Assembly (NCBI GenBank): GCA_002270565.1
Contig: NQMI01000063.1
Location: 1 to 64,000 of the forward strand
Source: Stenocarpella maydis
Taxonomy: Eukaryota; Ascomycota; Sordariomycetes; Diaporthales; Diaporthaceae
DNA length: 64,000 bases
Direction: 5' to 3'
The notes beneath the pieces are model-generated. The model was not told the origin of the DNA. It saw nothing but the letters and a program-made list of their open reading frames with translations, and ran no database searches. Position numbers and translations under genes: made by a program. Below, in pieces: positions 58,433 to 64,000 of the stretch. Position 1 is the first letter of the stretch. Every line of letters begins with the position of its first letter.

Positions 58433-61400
58433 GATTTGGTCAGATGGGGTGAGGCGTGCCAGGGAGGGAACTGCTTCACGGCTTGAGGGATGGGAGGTGG
58501 TTCGCTGAGGTGTTCAAGAATAAGTTGAGCCTAGTATGTCGTCAGTGAAGCCGTCCTGAGCTCTGAGCTCCGGCCCCTCAACGGCGGGAGGCGCCACCAG
58601 GTAAATGCGGGTTAGGGTCACACAAGTTGCAGTTGGAGGGGGTCCCCCCTGCTTGTTGCATTATCTAGTCTGTACCACGTCAGAAACCAATGTGCCGGTA
58701 CCCATCGTATCTTGATATAATATGATCTACCATGCATTTGAGCGTTGAAGCCGTCCGTCAGACGGGTCATAGTGACTTCAGGAACTCTGTGCAGCTCGCC
58801 AAGGCACGTCCAGTTGGTATGGGAGTTAACACTGCTCACTGAGAATGTTTGGGCAACTACGAGCCATAGGGCGTAGTACTTCAAACTTGGGCCCTCGCGC
58901 CCCCAACATTAGCTACAAAACTTAGCTAAAACAACAACGATCCATTTGCTACCGAACCACGTACGTACGTGACAAGCCTAACCAACAGAGAAGTTGCTCC
59001 AGTGCCCAAGGATCACAGACCACTACCCCCACGTTGCCATAGGAGGTTGCTAGCAGATCCATCCCAGGAAGAGGCCTGAAAACCAGGTCGCGGGCATGTG
59101 GGTGGCATTCACCATCCTTTGTTCCTGGCCTGAAAAGGTACTGATGTATATAGGTATTTACATCGGTTGCTATCCCACGGGTATATTGGCAATTGCCGGT
59201 AGGCGACTGCAAGCATCCCATGTGTGCGACTCGCTGGGACACACGATGGCGACGTGCCTGGGAGGATCTTCATTCCCTCGTCCTCTAACTCCGAATTGGG
59301 ACTGTGGTATACTGGGAATACGGAAGTCCAGCAAGGTCTCATCTTCGATAGAGTACCTGGATAGGCCGCGATCTGGCCGTTCTTACCAGGCACTACGATC
59401 TGCCCCAATTGAAATTTGATACAAAGAGATATCGGGGAGCGGTAGTAACTTAATCTTATTATCCAATACAAGTCCGTCACCTAGGTACCACTCCGTAAAG
59501 CCATCTGGCATAGTCCACACACTACGACCTCGAGGCCCGAAGATATGGGGTTGATTTCGAGCAGCTTGACAGGCTCTCCATGATTCAAAATTGTGATGGA
59601 CTCAGGGGTAGTACCGAGGTAGGTTTCGTTCATAATCCGATCAGTCTCCCCCCTCTCCCTCGCCCCCTCGTTTTTAAGAAAAGAAAAAAGAAGAAAAGAA
59701 AACAGAAAAACAGAAGAAAAGAAGAAAAGAAGAGAAGAAGAGGAGCTGTGGTGGTCCTTCATATAGCCGTAAACGCTCAAAGACGCTCAGGGGTAGTTCG
59801 ATTGCAGAGCGCCACCTTGCCCCCCGTTCGATAGACCTGCCACGGAGTAATGGGTGCAAGCAAGCTGCGGCCAAGGTGGTACTGGTTTCATGAAAGGATG
59901 CAGGATATCCTGTCATCCCGACCCTCCTTCTTAGCTACGCTTTCCTTATGTCAGGCGAAATAGAGGGTAGGTGATCCCTCTAGTCCTCTATACCGGAACA
60001 AGCGTATCCTCCCCTCAGGTAGATTAGACCTAGGACTTGAATGCAGCAATCCTCAGCTCTGCCAAGAAGCTTCAGCTGTCTCGAATCCTTGGCGAAAACC
60101 AGATGAATACTGGATCAGGAGGGCTCAGAGTCATGACCATGTTATAGATCCAAGATGGGGAGCCAAGATTCGTCCCAAAAGTTGCAACAATACGAGCAAA
60201 ATCTTCCGCCCACGCTTCCATCTGCTGGGACCAGTATCTAGTCGGACATCCGAGATAGCTCCGGATCCATGAAAACCCGCTTTAGTGGGGCCTTGTAGAT
60301 CCAGGTCAGCACTTTGGACCTGAGGGATTTGGACGGAGTATGTATGGGAGTAATAGTATTGTATCATTACTAATCTCCGATGGACAATGAAGCTGCAGTG
60401 TAACACCAGCCGCACCCTATACTTCAAACATATTTGCAACCGTAATCCGTTGAAAATAGGTAGTGTATACTCGGCGCTTAGAGTAAATGCTCCAATAGCC
60501 AACAGGCTGCACTAAGTCCTACCAGAGCAATTACATGGTCCATCCCTGGTGGCTATCTTCACCTCAGGGATCCCAAACATTAAATCTTACTCGTTTCTCA
60601 TTAGTGAGTTTGGACCTACCATGTCATACTCTGCTTAATACCTAGGTATGTTTGCAAAGGTGACTTTAGGCGTTCAGGTCTACATTTAGTATGTACGTAC
60701 ATCCTTAGAGATCCCATACGTCAAGTCTGGATTTCTCCACCTAATGTCGCCTTTACTAACAAATTATGTGCCTATAAAGTGCAACCTCGTGGGTCCAGAA
60801 TGAGCAATGTGTAGTGTAGAAAATGTATCACTGTTGGGAATAGAGTGCCAACCCCCGTTGGGCATTGCAGGGAATCAGAGGTGCAGACTCCATAGATGGT
60901 CGGCTGCAGCTACACTGCAACTCTACCCTCAACACCATAGACCAAATACACACGCATTGACCCCCCCTCCCACCCCCATCGTATACGCATTCGAATACGA
61001 AGCCAACCGAGAATAGCAAAATTTAACGTTTCGGATTCTTGAGCAAGTGTAACGTTGAGGGTCCATGAGGAGGTGTAAGGTTTGGGGTCCTGGATGTGGT
61101 GTTCATCGGCAACTGCTCCTGAGGCTTTAATAGACTCCGTAAGGCCATCAATCAGAGCAACGGCCTTAAAATCTCGCTCTTTGTTTACTCCAATCTACCA
61201 ATTGTCTGGCTGATTCTCAGGAACAGATCTCTCAACGAGTAAACCAAATGCGGGACAGAGAGATAGACCCCACTCCATCTGAGTTTCACGGCGGACCTCG
61301 CTCCACGATGTCAGCGCCTAGACATGTGGGGCTCCTATGTGGGGCCAGCCATACCGCTAATACCCAGAAGGAAATTCACTGGCCCATGGGAATCAGTATG

Positions 61401-63234
61401 GACCTTGACTTGGAGACATGTTTCTCTCAGATGATGACGGCTCTGTATAAGGTAGAAGAGCAACGTAGGTGTGCCAAGGCAATTAGACCGAGGCTAAGCG
61501 TCAGAGAATTATGTAGCACCGGCCCCACACGGTAGCGAGAATAGTGATTACTACTATACTCGGTATAGTGGCTCTCGCGCAACGCACGCGCCTCTCAGAA
61601 CTCAAACCTTACCTAGGGTTCAGTGGATTCGTCAGGCCCATTGGCCCTATTACTCTACCTATGCTCCTAAATTCTGACACTAAGAGACTACCTAGGGACT
61701 GTTTGAAGTTGTCATTCCGCGGTACAGTCTCTCCCCGTACTACATTTATCAAATTCCGTAACTCCTAGAGCAACAGTAAATGATACCCTATATTATGTTG
61801 AGTACCAAATAAATAGGTACTTACGATCCTATTAAATTGTGCGGGAACTGTGCCTTTTCTAAGTATCTTCGAAAGTACGTCAGTAGGTTTTAGAGAATGC
61901 TAATACTTTAAGTAGGTGGCTTGTAGATTATGATTATAGCGAGAGGGATAAAATTCAAGGCCTGCACTTTATGTGAGACCTCTGGGGTCAGAAGGGCGGC
62001 CTCTTCAGCCGTCCAATTTATTGCATTGTGCTATATGTCGCACCCGGAAACACAAGGCCCACAATGGTCTGATTTTCCAACCACGCTATGCATCTTCGAT
62101 CTAGCGGCCATATAAAGTCCCAACGAGGTGGGTATGTCGGGCACTTAATATATGCGGGTCTGCCGCAGGGCATCTCGGTGAAGCAGCGAGCGTAGCTTGA
62201 GCGCCACGCCGGGTGCTACCGGGGATTGATGGGTGCTCAAAGCGACTATGATCATCGTATTAACCTTCACCTGGTATGTACTTGGCTTCCGGGTCGTTCT
62301 TAATCCGGTCATAGCCTAGTACCTAGGTACACTATCAAAGGCATGGTTCTTCGATCTGCCATGTATTTCAGAGATCCGAATCGAAGACCACTGCAAGCCA
62401 GCAGAGTCATTAAAGTTACATCTGAACTCAAAAATACTGGCTGTCTCGGTGCTTTGATAAGCAATCTAGGAGCTAGCAGACAAAACCGTGAGGCAGCTAT
62501 CTCCGCGGCTCGCGCAAAATTCAGCCGTAGGTCATGGCCGTACTAGGGGTGAGGCCTCACAGACTCTGGGAACAGGTTGGAGGGCCAAGAAATACTGTAA
62601 AATGGTGTAATTTTTCGTAACGGTGACTCCAGTCCAGACTCAGAATTTTGAGTTTCCCAAGCTCAGCTTTGCACAGTAGTGATAGAAATCTCAGGGAGTG
62701 ATACAGGGACAGCTGGTCTTTCAGTCCTTGATAATAGGGAAAGCTCGGATAGAATGCTTCAATCACATGGAAAATGTAGACGATCTACCGAAATGTAATA
62801 GGTTATAAATCGGCTTAGCCGATTTCAATACATAGTACCCAGAACCTTGTCAAGAATTATATGGCATCACAGTCCGACCCCTTTAATTATACCCATACTA
62901 TAGGCCTAAGCAAAGCCCACGATATCAAGCATTCAAGTGTTGGCTGTTTTGTACCTACATGGATATAATTACAGGGATCCAAGTGTACTGCACTTCGGGA
63001 ACCGATGGCCTGCTGGCGATCTTCTGCGGTCCGCCCCTGCCCAGGTGGTCTCAGTGCAGTACCCTTTGCCTGTTCCCCTTATAAGATAACCGAAGAGATG
63101 CATCGCACTTATCATCACATTCCCGCCCGCTCCAAAGTGCTCTGGTTCCACTCCTGTCCGTTCTGCGGTGCTATTATTCATTCCGAGACACAGCTCATCA
63201 ACCAGTCACTAGTGCAGTCGAAAACAAGTGAGTC
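58433..63234. other. 4.8-kb gene-poor region
   Basis: No supported gene. From about 58900 the DNA is A/T-richer than the rest, with many TAC/GTA words. It contains the palindrome TACCTAGGTA at 60639-60648 and 62320-62329, a near copy at 59478-59487, four ACGGAGTA/ACTCCGTA words, a CACGTACGTACGTG palindrome near 58960 and a polypurine tract. Several 60-120-residue frames have no domain or splice partner. It may be decayed mobile-element sequence, but I recognise no transposase or reverse transcriptase remnant. Confidence 0.5.
59676..59745. repeat. Polypurine (AAG/AAAAG) tract
   Basis: About 70 nt almost entirely A and G on the plus strand (only two C), built of AAG, AAAAG and GAAG words. Confidence 0.9.
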
Positions 63235-64000
63235 ATGGATTCATCTATTAAAGACGAAAGAACTCAAACACCGCCAGCTTTGGCAGACAACGAAGTCGAG
63301 AAGCTCCCAAAGGAAGATGTGACCAGTCCGAAAGTTTCCATTAGCACTTCTACCTCAGAGCCACCATTTTCGGTCTTCACCCGTGGGCAGAAGCGTTGGA
63401 TAAGCTGGATGGCCTCTTTCGGGGCCATGTTCTCCACGCTTAGCAGCTTCATCTATTTCCCCGCCGTTGTACCGATGGCCAGGGACCTGGACGTTTCAGT
63501 GTCCCTTGTCAATCTCACTATCACCTGCTATTTAGTTGTGGCTGGGCTAGTCCCAGCCATGATGGGAGACCTAGCCGACCACGATGGGAGGAGACCAGTC
63601 TATCTCCTGATGTTTGTCCTCATGTTAGGAGCAAATATCGGGCTGGCTGTCCAGAACTCATACCCGGTCTTGTTCGCCCTGCGAATGATGCAGAGCGCCG
63701 GCTCCTCAGGCACTTTCGGTGCGGCGCATGGCGTAATATCCGATGTTGCCACAGTCTCTGAGAGAGGCTCATATACAGGCACGCTCATTCTCTTGTAAGT
63801 TCTTGAAACCCTCTGTACTCTTCGACCGCCTACACAAGCGTAAACGGCAATGGTTGCCATACAGGGAAAAGGGCTCGTGCTTTTATGGGCGAAAGAAATA
63901 ATTCTCATGTCGAATTCATAGACGCTGTTCCTGACGACACATAGTACAAACACAGCACCCAGTTTCGGCCCAGTCCTGAGTGGTATTTTGACAGAAAAAG
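63235..64000 (+). CDS. MFS drug:H+ antiporter (DHA1/QDR-like), 3' truncated by window
   Basis: Exon 1 is 63235-63794; exon 2 starts at 63945 after a CACATAG acceptor and runs out of the window. The join reads TLILF-TNTAPSFGPVLSGIL. After a hydrophilic 55-residue N-terminus come transmembrane helix 1 (WMASFGAMFSTLSSFIYFPAV), helix 2 (LVNLTITCYLVVAGLVPAMM), the MFS motif-A loop GDLADHDGRRPVYL, helix 3 and helix 4 with RMMQSAGSSGTFGAAHGVISD. Motif C (GPVLSG) starts in exon 2. This arrangement is that of 12-helix DHA1 exporters such as Qdr and Flr. Substrates cannot be told from sequence. The 150-nt intron is longer than average. It borders the gene-poor region, a common place for accessory transporters. 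Confidence 0.85.

Noticed and set aside
61248..61535. 95-codon frame in the gene-poor block, tested as a transposase remnant
   Set aside because: No DDE, reverse-transcriptase or zinc-knuckle signature could be seen.

Overview
The window is nuclear DNA of a filamentous ascomycete, most likely a Sordariomycete. Genes are single and alternate strands. Almost all have one to four short introns (about 50-120 nt) with GTRNGT donors and CTRAY-like branch points. The proteins have typical Pezizomycotina form: a 161-residue tropomyosin, an Ssd1/GUL-1 protein, a Set1 with N-terminal RRM, and a short kinesin-3 without PH domain. I see no bacterial operons, phage, CRISPR, rRNA or convincing tRNA genes. 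All exon joins were worked out by hand from reading frame and splice signals; a base or two of error at a junction is possible.

Layout. 0-5 kb: a small secreted cysteine-rich protein and a large F-box/zinc-motif/short-chain-dehydrogenase fusion. 5-12 kb: an unidentified protein with an unresolved start, pICln, a kinesin-3 and a small J-domain-like protein without HPD. 12-24 kb: a glycine-rich RRM protein, SET1, a securin-like D-box protein and tropomyosin. 24-32.5 kb, the densest part: RRP17, BIG1/VOA1, TRM112, ER cyclophilin B, TLG1 and GLE1. 32.5-46.6 kb: a 3 kb spacer with a small inverted-repeat element, then SSD1, an O-methyltransferase and a secreted ferritin-like protein. 48.5-58.5 kb: NADP-glutamate dehydrogenase, DNA polymerase delta (POL3), an unidentified protein and GET4. 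58.5-63.2 kb: a gene-poor stretch. 63.2-64 kb: the start of an MFS transporter, cut by the window end.

Most genes are housekeeping and concern polarised growth, secretion and the cell cycle (tropomyosin, kinesin-3, Ssd1, Tlg1, Big1, Get4, securin, Pol delta, Set1). There is no biosynthetic cluster; the O-methyltransferase stands alone.

The most interesting observations are these. (1) The cyclophilin B gene has a second, in-frame terminal exon that would replace the ER-retrieval tail HVEL with a membrane anchor. (2) Tropomyosin has an in-frame alternative first exon inside a long, stop-free intron 1. (3) A 10-bp palindrome, TACCTAGGTA, occurs seven times, only in spacers, and one copy appears as an 8-nt insertion in one arm of an inverted-repeat element. 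(4) Pol delta lacks the fourth cysteine of its CysA zinc module.
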